From: Alphaproteobacteria bacterium
Lineage (GTDB): Bacteria > Pseudomonadota > Alphaproteobacteria > UBA8366
Assembly: GCA_009377445.1 (NCBI GenBank)
Contig: WHUA01000006.1
Coordinates: 62,001-126,000 of the forward strand
DNA length: 64,000 nt
Reading direction: 5' to 3'
Made by a program: the position numbers and the translations under genes. Numbering within the stretch: the first letter of the stretch is position 1; every line of letters begins with the position of its first letter. Of the stretch, positions 32,668 to 40,677 are shown one piece after another. The notes beneath the pieces are model-generated. The model saw only the letters and a list, made by a program, of their open reading frames with translations. It was not told the origin of the DNA and made no database searches.

Positions 32668-34230
32668 ATGAGCGCAAAGACGCCGATCGAGGAACTGGAG
32701 CAGCGCCGCCGCTGGGCGGAAGAGCAGGGCGGCGCCGCCAACGTCGAGCGCCAGCACGAGCAGGGGCGCCTCACGGTCCGCGAGCGCATCGCCGGCCTCG
32801 TCGACAAGGGCTCGTTCCAGGAGATCGGCAAGCTGACCGGCAGCGAGGCGTATGACGGTCTGACCCTCAAGAACGTCACGCCCGCGCCTTACGTCATGGG
32901 CCTCGCCGAGATCGGCGGCCGGCCGGTCGCAGTCGGCGGCGAGGACTTCACCGTGCGCGGCGGAACCACCGCCGCGCTGGACAAGCGGAAGGGCGGGCAG
33001 GGCGGTTTCGCCGAGGACATGGCGCATCACTACCGCATACCCCTGGTCAACCTTATCGACGGGGCGGGCGGCAGCGTGACCTCGGCCAAGCGCCGCGGCC
33101 ATGCCGTCTTTCCGGGTGTCGACAGCTTCGACCGCTCGATCGACCTGCTGGGCGAGGTGCCGGTGGTGAGCGCCGTGCTGGGTTCTGCCGCGGGCGGGCC
33201 GGCGGGACGGGCGATCCTGTCGCACTGGTCCGTCATGGTGAAGGGCGCCAGCCAGATCTTCGCCGCCGGTCCGGCGGTGGTCGAGCGGTCGCTCGGCCAG
33301 AAGATCGGCAAGGAAGAGCTCGGCGGGCCCGCCGTCGCGGTGGACAAGGCGGGCGCGATCGACAACGTCGCGGAGTCCGAGGCGCATTGCTTCGCGCTGA
33401 TCCGGCAATTCCTGAGCTATATGCCGCAGAACGTCTGGGAGCTGCCGCCGGTGGTTTCCTCGGACGATCCGGTGGACCGGTGCGAGGACGCGCTGCTGTC
33501 GATCGTGCCGGAGCAGCGCCGCCGCGCCTACGACATGCGAAGGCTCATCAACCTCGTCGTCGACAAGGGATCGGCGTTCGAAATCCAGCCCAGCTTCGGC
33601 AAGGCGCTGGTTACCTGCCTCGCCCGGCTGAACGGACACCCGGTCGGCATCGTCGCGAACAACCCGATGGTCTATGGCGGGGCGATGGACGGCCCGGCGG
33701 CGCGCAAGCAGGTGCGCTTCGTCGAGCTGTGCGACATGTTCCACATCCCGCTGGTATTCCTGGTCGATGTGCCCGGCTTCATGGTCGGGCTCCAGGCCGA
33801 GCAGGCGGGCGTGCTGCGCGACGGCATGCGCGCCGTCTACGTCGCCTCCCAGGCGACCGTCCCGGTCGTCACCGTGGTGATCCGCAAATGCTACGGCATG
33901 GCCGGCATGGCGACCTGCCACAAGCGCGGGCTCGAGTTCCGCGTCGCCTGGCCTTCGGCGGAATGGGGCTCGCTGCCTGTCGAGGGCGGGGTCGCAGTCG
34001 CCTTCCGCCGCGAGATCGCCAATGCGCCGGATCCGAAGAAGCGTGAGCAGGAGCTTGAAGAAGAGCTGCGCGCCTACGGCTCGCCGATGCGCACCGCGGC
34101 GGCCTTCGGTGTCGAGGACATGCTCGACCCGCGCGAGACGCGGCCTTACCTCTGCCGCTTCGTGGCGCTGGCGCAGACAAGACTGAAGACGGAGCTCGGC
34201 CCGAAGCTCAAGGCCGGCGTTCGGCCGTAG
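32668..34230 (+). CDS. Acyl-CoA carboxylase beta (carboxyltransferase) subunit, copy 2
   Basis: 520 residues with complete N and C carboxyltransferase halves: VRERIAGLVDKGSFQEIG, EDFTVRGGTTAALDKRK, LIDGAGGSVTSAKRRG, then NNPMVYGGAMDGPAARK, FLVDVPGFMVGLQAEQ and IRKCYGMAGMATCHKRG. It is only distantly similar to copy 1, so the two are old paralogues rather than a recent duplication. Being full length, it may form its own hexamer, or the two may form a mixed carboxyltransferase. Last gene of the operon. Confidence 0.9.
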   Translation: MSAKTPIEELEQRRRWAEEQGGAANVERQHEQGRLTVRERIAGLVDKGSFQEIGKLTGSEAYDGLTLKNVTPAPYVMGLAEIGGRPVAVGGEDFTVRGGTTAALDKRKGGQGGFAEDMAHHYRIPLVNLIDGAGGSVTSAKRRGHAVFPGVDSFDRSIDLLGEVPVVSAVLGSAAGGPAGRAILSHWSVMVKGASQIFAAGPAVVERSLGQKIGKEELGGPAVAVDKAGAIDNVAESEAHCFALIRQFLSYMPQNVWELPPVVSSDDPVDRCEDALLSIVPEQRRRAYDMRRLINLVVDKGSAFEIQPSFGKALVTCLARLNGHPVGIVANNPMVYGGAMDGPAARKQVRFVELCDMFHIPLVFLVDVPGFMVGLQAEQAGVLRDGMRAVYVASQATVPVVTVVIRKCYGMAGMATCHKRGLEFRVAWPSAEWGSLPVEGGVAVAFRREIANAPDPKKREQELEEELRAYGSPMRTAAAFGVEDMLDPRETRPYLCRFVALAQTRLKTELGPKLKAGVRP

Positions 34231-34298
34231 GAATTGCCGGCGGCCGATGGTAGTGTCGCGGCGCGGCCCTGTGATCCTACAGGCCCAGTATCAGGTTT

Positions 34299-34376
34299 CC
34301 TCATCCTGAGCCTGTCGAAGGATGAGGTTGCTCCATCGATCGAGCCGCCTCATGTTTCGACAGGCTCAACATGAGG
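34299..34376. repeat. REP-like inverted repeat
   Basis: A 21-bp arm (34299-34319, containing GAGCCTGTCGAA) and its near-exact complement (34356-34376, containing TTCGACAGGCTC) flank a 36-base loop, with 19 of 21 positions matching. This CCTGAGCCTGTCGAAGG-type element is widespread in Alphaproteobacteria and other Proteobacteria as a dispersed intergenic palindrome. It lies in a 315-bp convergent gap that holds no supported gene. Confidence 0.75.
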
Positions 34377-34545
34377 CTCGTGTTTTGGTCGCTGGGAACA
34401 ATCATCTTGAGCGAATCGCGACGCTGTCTCGTGGCGACCTTGATGAAGCACATCGACGCGTGGCGGGACGCGCCGGTGTGGACGCCGGAGTCGATCGCCG
34501 ACGCGACCGCCGATTGGTTCAAATACCTGTCCGGCGGAAAGAGGA

Positions 34546-35520
34546 TTACTTGACCGCGACGGCTTTGTTGGTTTCGGCCGATTTGACGATGGCTTCGAAA
34601 ACCGCGACGCCGTGGATCGCATCGGCGGTCGGCAGCGGGTAGGGCGCTTTCCCCGAAATCGCCGCGGCGAACGCTTCCAGTTCCGCCCGTTCCTTGTCGA
34701 AGCGCGGGTAGTCGGTGTGTTCCGGCTTTCCCTCGATCGGCCGGAAGGTGAAGTACGTCTCGTTGCGAATCTCGATCGACCCCTTGGTGCCGAACACTTC
34801 GATGCGCTGCGTCTGCGCCGTCGCGGCGAGGGTGGCGAGATAGCCGGTCATCCCGCTCTCGAAGCGGAAGATCATCGAGGTGGTGTCGTCGATGTCGTGC
34901 GGGATCGCGCGGCGGAGGCTCACCGATCGTACGTCTTCTATGCGGCCGAACAGGTTGATCAGCATGTCGAGCATGTGGATGCCCATCGCTCCCATGCCGC
35001 CCGCAGGGCTTTCCTCGCGGCTGGTGCGCCAATTGCCCGGCTTGAAGCGCAGCCCGCTGAAACCGGAATGATTCGACTCGGCATGCAGGATGGTGCCGAG
35101 CGCGCCGGATTCCAGGCGCGACTTGAGCTCCAGTACCGACGGAAGGAAGCGCCTGTTGTGACCGAGGGCGAGGACGAGGCCGGCCTTGTCGGCGGCGGCG
35201 ACCGACGTCACGGCGCTCGCCTTGGTGAGGGTAAAGGGCTTCTCGACGAAGATATGCTTGCGCGCCTTGCAGGCGGCAACGATCTGCTCCGCATGCTGCT
35301 GGTGCGGCGTCGCCAGGACGACGGCATCTATGGATGGGTCCATCAGCATCGCGGCGTAGTCGCTGCCGAGGGTGAGGCCGTGCTTCTTGGTGAAATCCGC
35401 GGCGTTGGCCGGCGTCCGCGTGATACCCGCGGTAAACCGGATCGCGTCGCTCTTCCCCTGAACCGACTCGACCAGAACCTGGCCCCAACGGCCCAGTCCG
35501 ACAATGGCGGCGTTCAGCAT
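34546..35520 (-). CDS. Gfo/Idh/MocA family NAD(P)-dependent oxidoreductase
   Basis: About 324 residues. The N-terminal Rossmann motif AAIVGLGRWGQVLVES and the family motif HIFVEKPFTLT (with the catalytic-site lysine) are clear, followed by the GFO_IDH_MocA C-terminal domain with GGMGAMGIHMLDMLINLFG. Such enzymes oxidise or reduce sugars, inositols or related polyols; the substrate is not evident. The ATG at 35520 is preferred because GGGGA is 5 bases upstream; the ATG at 35532 lacks a ribosome site. It appears monocistronic. Confidence 0.87.
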   Translation of the reverse strand: MLNAAIVGLGRWGQVLVESVQGKSDAIRFTAGITRTPANAADFTKKHGLTLGSDYAAMLMDPSIDAVVLATPHQQHAEQIVAACKARKHIFVEKPFTLTKASAVTSVAAADKAGLVLALGHNRRFLPSVLELKSRLESGALGTILHAESNHSGFSGLRFKPGNWRTSREESPAGGMGAMGIHMLDMLINLFGRIEDVRSVSLRRAIPHDIDDTTSMIFRFESGMTGYLATLAATAQTQRIEVFGTKGSIEIRNETYFTFRPIEGKPEHTDYPRFDKERAELEAFAAAISGKAPYPLPTADAIHGVAVFEAIVKSAETNKAVAVK

Positions 35521-35637
35521 GCGTGTCCCCATGATGATTGTTGTGTGGCGGAATCGCCTTTTGCGGGCGACACTATCGCGCGTAAGAAAACGGCCGGCAA
35601 GTATGCCGGCCGTCCGATACCAAGCAGTTGCCGCGCT

Positions 35638-36261
35638 CTACGAGGCGGCGGACAATTTCGTCACCTTGTCGCGGAGGATGCCGATCATTCCGTCAACACC
35701 GTGCCGTTTGAAGATCGATTCGAATTCCGAGCGCTGGGTGATCACCATGCTGACCCCTTCGACGTAGATGTCGATGATCTTGTAGCGATCGCCATCCTTG
35801 CGGACGCGCCAGTTCGCATTGAACCCGTTGCCGCCGGATTTTTTGATACGCGTATAGACGATGACGTCGCGTTCGCCCACCGGCGTCGATTTGATCACTT
35901 GGAATTGTTCGCCCGAATACCCGCCCAGGCGGACGGAATAGGTCTTCAGAACCCATTCGCTGAACAGCTTCAGGTAGGTATCGCGCTGCGCTGCGGACAT
36001 CCGGCGCCAATAGCCGCCCGCGACGAACTGCCCGATCTGTGCCATGGCGAAGTCGTCGCGCAAAAGGTCGCGGAACTTGCTCTCGCGCTCGCGCAACGAT
36101 CCCTTGGATGACGACAGGACGTTGATTGCCTGGCTCGCCAGCCGCTCGATGAAAGCGCCCGGATCGCCGGGGTTCGCGTTGGACTCAGCCGTCGCCCCTT
36201 GCGCCAGCGAAAGCGTCAGGATCAGGACAACGGCATGAAGGATGCGCCTTTTCCTCGTCAT
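35638..36261 (-). CDS. MlaC/Ttg2D-type phospholipid-binding periplasmic protein
   Basis: 207 residues with a signal peptide (residues 1-25, cleavage after ATAES or nearby) and the MlaC domain: FIERLASQAINVLSS, FRDLLRDDFAMAQIGQFV, YLKLFSEWVLKTYSVRLGGY, WRVRKDGDRYKIIDIYVEGVSM and the final FESIFKRHGVDGMI. MlaC shuttles phospholipids across the periplasm for the Mla ABC transporter. The other Mla components are not next to it. The 208 bases upstream are AT-rich and hold its promoter. Confidence 0.88.
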   Translation of the reverse strand: MTRKRRILHAVVLILTLSLAQGATAESNANPGDPGAFIERLASQAINVLSSSKGSLRERESKFRDLLRDDFAMAQIGQFVAGGYWRRMSAAQRDTYLKLFSEWVLKTYSVRLGGYSGEQFQVIKSTPVGERDVIVYTRIKKSGGNGFNANWRVRKDGDRYKIIDIYVEGVSMVITQRSEFESIFKRHGVDGMIGILRDKVTKLSAAS

Positions 36262-36469
36262 GATCGTATTTCCGTACCACCTGTTTCTCGGTTGCCTATC
36301 TCAAAGGATAGGTAGTCCTCGCCCCTTGGTCTTGGCTGTATACCCAAAATTTGCCGGGTGTTTAAATAAATTGCGGTGAAATTTCGGAGTAACATATAAC
36401 TCATTGAAATAACGTGATTAACCATCGATGCGGGCGGCTCGCCTGGGGATGCCGGATAGTGCCGAAGTA

Positions 36470-37003
36470 TTACTGCTTCCCGGTGATCCGGAGCCGGCGG
36501 CGGGGCGCGTCACCGGCCGAATTCTGCCGGAATCGCTTGATTTCTACTCCCACGCTCGCGGCGTCGTGCACGGCCTCGAGCTTTTCCACGCGCACGGTCA
36601 CTTCTTCGGCGTGCGGCTCCGTCAGGCACATCGATGCGATCTTGTGGGCCACGGTTTCGGCCAGCTTTACGTGCCCGGCTGCAGCCATTTGGCGAATACG
36701 TTCGATAATTTTCTCGTAACAGGTCACTTCCTGGTAGTTGTCGGCCATCGGGTCCGCCTGCTCGCGGACCACCAGCTCCAGATTTATCCGCACCCGTTGC
36801 CGCCGATCTTCCTCATGGCGGCGGACGCCGATGCGCCACGGCAACACGAGATCGCTCACGATGATGCGGTAGGTGGGCGCGACTTCGGCGTCATCGGAGA
36901 CGGCCGTCGGCGCGGCCTCGTCGCGCTGATGTGCGGTCCTCAATTCGGCTGCTCCAGGTTTTGACACAGACTCAGATATTGTTTTCCAATCCGCGCGGGA
37001 CAA
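36470..37003 (-). CDS. folB: Dihydroneopterin aldolase
   Basis: The catalytic domain covers about residues 43-165: TYRIIVSDLVLPWRIGVRRH, EEDRRQRVRINLELVV, and the lysine motif KLAETVAHKIASMCL. FolB makes 6-hydroxymethyl-7,8-dihydropterin for folate. The first 40 residues are not part of the family, and the frame opens with a TTG at 37003, so the start is uncertain; a GTG at 36967 is another choice. It is divergent from folP-folK, completing three consecutive steps of folate synthesis in one locus. Confidence 0.85.
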   Translation of the reverse strand: MSRADWKTISESVSKPGAAELRTAHQRDEAAPTAVSDDAEVAPTYRIIVSDLVLPWRIGVRRHEEDRRQRVRINLELVVREQADPMADNYQEVTCYEKIIERIRQMAAAGHVKLAETVAHKIASMCLTEPHAEEVTVRVEKLEAVHDAASVGVEIKRFRQNSAGDAPRRRLRITGKQ

Positions 37004-37069
37004 GCGCCCCGATGCGGAGGAGGTGTCGTAAAATCACGCGGTGTCCACCATATCCTCTGAGGTACGGCT

Positions 37070-38008
37070 TTGAAACCCGTTGGCGGCGAGATATTTGAGC
37101 GAATGGATCGATCGAAACGCCGTTTCTCCTGGGGCGCGCGCTGTTACGTCATGGGCGTCCTCAACGTGACGCCGGACTCCTTCTCCGGCGATGGCCTCGG
37201 GACCGCCGAGGGCCTGATCGGCCGCGTCGTCGACCGGGCGGCCGGGTTCGTGGCGGCAGGAGCCGATATCCTGGACGTGGGCGGGGAGAGCACCCGGCCG
37301 GGCTCCGATCCGGTGAGCGTGGCGGAAGAGCTCGAGCGCGTCGTTCCGGCGATCGCAGCGCTTGCGGAGCGGTTCCCCGACACGGTTCTTTCCGTCGACA
37401 CGAGCAAAGCCCCGGTCGCCGCCGCCGCTCTCGATGCCGGCGCCGGCTGGGTGAACGACGTGTGGGCGCTTGAGGCGGACCCGCAAATGGCGCCGCTGGT
37501 CGCTGCACGCGGCGTGCCGGTCGTCCTGATGCACAACCGCAGCCGCCCGAAGGCGGTCGAGAGCGATCCCCGCGTGGGATCGCAGTATGTCGGGGTGCGG
37601 TACCGCCATCTGATGGAGGACGTGGCGGCCGAGCTCGCGAGGCTTGCCGATGACGCCGTGGCGGCGGGCATCGACCGCGGCCGGATCATCCTCGACCCCG
37701 GCATCGGCTTCGGCAAGACGGTGGCCCAGAACATGGCGCTGCTCAATCACCTCGACCGCCTGAAGCCGCTCGGCTACCCGCTGTTGATCGGCCCCAGCCG
37801 GAAGTCGTTCATCGGCAGGGTGCTCGATCTCGGCCCGGGAGAGCGCGACGAAGGAACCGCCGCCTGCGTCGCCATCGGCATCGCCCGCGGGGCGGATATC
37901 ATACGGGTGCATGACGTAAAGGGAGCGGCCCGAGTCGCTAAAATGGTCGATGCGATCATCCGGTCGCCCGCCGATGGCGCCGGCGGCGAAGGCGGGACGG
38001 CTGCCTGA
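37070..38008 (+). CDS. folP: Dihydropteroate synthase
   Basis: 312 residues from a TTG at 37070 with GAGG 8 bases upstream; an ATG at 37103 would shorten it by 11 residues. The TIM-barrel signatures are MGVLNVTPDSFSGDG, ADILDVGGESTRPGS, GWVNDVWAL, ILDPGIGFGKT, LIGPSRKSFIGRVL and the final IIRVHDV. It joins p-aminobenzoate to the pterin and is the sulfonamide target. Its stop overlaps the folK start (TGATG), so the two are translationally coupled. Confidence 0.92.
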   Translation: MKPVGGEIFERMDRSKRRFSWGARCYVMGVLNVTPDSFSGDGLGTAEGLIGRVVDRAAGFVAAGADILDVGGESTRPGSDPVSVAEELERVVPAIAALAERFPDTVLSVDTSKAPVAAAALDAGAGWVNDVWALEADPQMAPLVAARGVPVVLMHNRSRPKAVESDPRVGSQYVGVRYRHLMEDVAAELARLADDAVAAGIDRGRIILDPGIGFGKTVAQNMALLNHLDRLKPLGYPLLIGPSRKSFIGRVLDLGPGERDEGTAACVAIGIARGADIIRVHDVKGAARVAKMVDAIIRSPADGAGGEGGTAA

Positions 38009-38469
38009 TGGCGGAAGTGTTCATCGCGCTGGGCTCCAACCTCGGCGACCGCGAGGCCAACCTCCGGGAGGCGCAGGCCGCGATCGCGTCCGCCGTGGCG
38101 ATTCTGGCGCGGTCTTCCGTTCACGAGACGAGGCCGCAATACGTCGAGGACCAGCCGCCGTTCCTCAACATGGTGCTGCGCGGCACGACCAGCCTGGAGC
38201 CCGAGGCGTTGCTGAGCTTTTTACAGAAAATTGAGAAAAATCTAAGGCGTAAGCCTTCCCGCCGGTTTGGCCCGCGGCTGATAGACCTTGATATTCTGTA
38301 TCATGGCGACAAGATAAGTAATAACCAGCATCTCGTCTTGCCGCATCCACGCATCGCCGAGCGGGACTTCGTGCTCTTGCCGATGGCGGAAATCGCGCCG
38401 GAGCGCCGTCACCCGGTGACGGGAAAGACGACGGCCGAGATGTTGGAGGCGCTCCGATCCGGGCAGTAA
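38008..38469 (+). CDS. folK: 2-amino-4-hydroxy-6-hydroxymethyldihydropteridine pyrophosphokinase
   Basis: 153 residues, typical for HPPK. It has FIALGSNLGDREANL at the start, FLNMVLRG, RRFGPRLIDLDILYHGD (metal-binding Asp pair) and LPHPRIAERDFVLLPMAEI. It transfers pyrophosphate from ATP to the pterin made by FolB, giving the FolP substrate. The ATG overlaps the folP stop by 1 bp. Confidence 0.93.
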   Translation: MAEVFIALGSNLGDREANLREAQAAIASAVAILARSSVHETRPQYVEDQPPFLNMVLRGTTSLEPEALLSFLQKIEKNLRRKPSRRFGPRLIDLDILYHGDKISNNQHLVLPHPRIAERDFVLLPMAEIAPERRHPVTGKTTAEMLEALRSGQ

Positions 38470-38582
38470 TCGTTGCGCGCCAAATTGTCGCGATTAAGAA
38501 AAACATAATAAACTTGCAATAGAATGAAAACCTGCCCCATAATTTTGTGGGTGAAGTCTTTGACGAATAGTAGGCAAGCCTA

Positions 38583-38903
38583 ATGAACGCGATCAAGTGT
38601 GTGATCGACGAGAACCGAATCCAGCGTTTTCGTCCGAGAGAGGGGAAGTGGTTCCATGGGCTGCGCCACGGGGCGCAGGTCACGCGCCGCGAGCTCGCGG
38701 AGCAGGTCGATGTCGACATCGAGCTGGTCCATGCGATCGAGCGGGGCAGCGCCGAGGTTCCGGCCGCGCTGTATCCGGACTTCGCCGCCGTCTTCGGCGT
38801 AACCGCCCATGAGTTCGCGAAGACCTGCTTGATGTACGAGAATCCGAGCGCGTACGAAGTCCTCTTCGGCGCCTTGCCGCGGGAGCTTCGCGAAGCAGCC
38901 TGA
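38583..38903 (+). CDS. Small XRE-like helix-turn-helix protein
   Basis: 106 residues with a central Cro/CI-type helix-turn-helix: TRRELAEQVDVDIELVHAIE, then an LYPDFAAVFGVTAHEF helix. Short flanking segments hold no other domain. It may be a DNA-binding regulator; no partner toxin or kinase is adjacent. It follows folK after an AT-rich 113-bp gap with its own promoter, and is convergent with the acyl-CoA dehydrogenase gene. Confidence 0.75.
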   Translation: MNAIKCVIDENRIQRFRPREGKWFHGLRHGAQVTRRELAEQVDVDIELVHAIERGSAEVPAALYPDFAAVFGVTAHEFAKTCLMYENPSAYEVLFGALPRELREAA

Positions 38904-38916
38904 ACCGCTGCGTCGC

Positions 38917-40677
38917 TCAGAAATCGTCCGCTTCTAACGCCAGTGCGCTGTCGGCGCCGTTGATGACGGCGTCCGCAAGCGGTTGCGCCTGCGGCAAGAT
39001 GTGGTCGCCGTAGAAGGCGGCCGTTCCAAGCTTCGTCCGGTAAAATTTGTCGTCCGGGGCCGCTGCCAGCCGCGCCGCCGCGACGCCTGCCGCTTTCGCC
39101 ATCATGGCGCCGCCGGCAACCGTGCCGAACAGGCGCAGATACGGCGTGGCGCCCGCCAGCGCCGCAGCCTGATTCTCGACTCCGGTCCGCCGGAGCCACT
39201 CCGTCGCTTCCTCCAGCGCGTCGACCGCTTGTCCCAGGCGCTTCGGCAATCGCGCCGCCGGCCCCAGCTTTGCGCTGTCGAGCGCAGCGCTGGCGCCGCG
39301 TATCTCCTGAATATAGCCGCGGGCGGCTTCACCGCCGTCGCGCAGAACCTTCCGCGTCACGAGATCGATCGCCTGGATCCCGTTGGTGCCTTCGTAGATC
39401 GGCGCGATCCGGGCATCGCGATAATGCTGCGCCGCTCCCGTTTCTTCGATGAAGCCCATTCCGCCGTGCACCTGGATGCCGAGCGAAGCGATCTCGACGC
39501 CGCAGTCCGTGCACCACGCCTTTACCACGGGCGTCAGCAGGTCGATGCGTGTCAGGGCCGCATCGCGCGCGGCCGCGTCCGGGTGGCGCTTGGCGATGTC
39601 CAGCGACGATGCCGCATCGTAGGCGAAGGCGCGCATCGCCTCGGTCAGCGTCTTCATGGTCATGAGGGTGCGGCGGATATCGGGGTGCTGGATGATCGGC
39701 CCGGATTGAATTCGGCTGCGCGCATAATCGAGCGCCTGCTGATAGGCGCGCTCCGCGATGGCGAGGCCGGACAGGCCGATGTTCATGCGCGCGTTGTTCA
39801 TCATCGTGAACATGCAGCGCAGCCCTTCGTTCTCGGCGCCGACCAGGTAGCCGATCGCGCCGTCGTTGTCGCCGTAGGACATGACGCAGGTCGGGCTGGC
39901 GTGAATGCCGAGCTTGTGCTCGAGCGAGACGCAGCGCAGGTCGTTGCGCTGTCCCAGGCTGCCGTCCGGATTCACCAGGAACTTGGGCACGATGAACAGC
40001 GATATTCCCCTGCTTCCGGCCGGTGCGCCGGGGGTACGCGCGAGCACCATGTGGACGATGTTGTCGGTGTAGTCGTGCTCGCCATAGGTGATGAAGATCT
40101 TCTGTCCGGTTATCCGGTAACGGCTGCCGTCGGGAACGGCGCGGGCCTTGAGCGCGCCGAGGTCGGAGCCGGCTTGCGGCTCGGTCAGGTTCATCGTTCC
40201 GGTCCAGGCGCCGGAAACCAGCTTCGGCAGGAATGCGGCCTTCTGCTCCTCGCTGCCATGCGCGCTCAGCAACTCGACCGCGCCCATCGTCAGGATGGGT
40301 CCCAGCGACCAGGCCGTGTTCGCCGCTATCCATGTCTCCATCGCCGGCGCGGCGACCAGCCAGGGCAGGCCCTGGCCGCCATGCGCCGGATCGAAGGGAA
40401 TGCTGGGCCACCCGCCGTCCACGAAGGCGCGGTAGGCCTCGGCGAACCCGTCGGCGGTGCGGACGACGCCGTTCTCGACGGTCGCTCCCTGCCTGTCGCC
40501 GGAGGCGTTGAGCGGCGCCAGGACGTCGCGCGCCAGCTTGCCGGCCTCTTCGATGACGGCGGCGGCAAGCTCCTCGTTCAACTCTTCGCAGCCCGGCAGG
40601 GGCTTCACGCGGTCGAGCAGGCCGAGATCGTTGAGGGCGAAGGAAATGTCGCGGAGCGGCGGCGCGTACGCGGTCAC
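38917..40677 (-). CDS. Acyl-CoA dehydrogenase, long (DmdC-like) type
   Basis: 586 residues, longer than classic acyl-CoA dehydrogenases because of an extra C-terminal domain, as in the DmdC (3-methylmercaptopropionyl-CoA dehydrogenase) group. Visible are AWTGTMNLTEPQAGSDLGAL, KIFITYGEHD, VSLEHKLGIHASPTC, QVHGGMGFIEETGAAQHYRD and the region of the catalytic Glu, APIYEGTNGIQAIDLV. It oxidises an acyl-CoA with FAD; the actual substrate is unknown. It begins with GTG overlapping the stop of the upstream FAD oxidoreductase (GTGA), indicating coupled translation. Confidence 0.9.
   Translation of the reverse strand: MTAYAPPLRDISFALNDLGLLDRVKPLPGCEELNEELAAAVIEEAGKLARDVLAPLNASGDRQGATVENGVVRTADGFAEAYRAFVDGGWPSIPFDPAHGGQGLPWLVAAPAMETWIAANTAWSLGPILTMGAVELLSAHGSEEQKAAFLPKLVSGAWTGTMNLTEPQAGSDLGALKARAVPDGSRYRITGQKIFITYGEHDYTDNIVHMVLARTPGAPAGSRGISLFIVPKFLVNPDGSLGQRNDLRCVSLEHKLGIHASPTCVMSYGDNDGAIGYLVGAENEGLRCMFTMMNNARMNIGLSGLAIAERAYQQALDYARSRIQSGPIIQHPDIRRTLMTMKTLTEAMRAFAYDAASSLDIAKRHPDAAARDAALTRIDLLTPVVKAWCTDCGVEIASLGIQVHGGMGFIEETGAAQHYRDARIAPIYEGTNGIQAIDLVTRKVLRDGGEAARGYIQEIRGASAALDSAKLGPAARLPKRLGQAVDALEEATEWLRRTGVENQAAALAGATPYLRLFGTVAGGAMMAKAAGVAAARLAAAPDDKFYRTKLGTAAFYGDHILPQAQPLADAVINGADSALALEADDF

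Noticed and set aside
34371..34553. 60-codon plus-strand frame overlapping the Gfo/Idh/MocA 3' end
   Set aside because: The second half (WRDAPVWTPESIADATADWF) looks protein-like and may be a gene remnant, but it starts inside the palindromic element and I cannot match it to a family.
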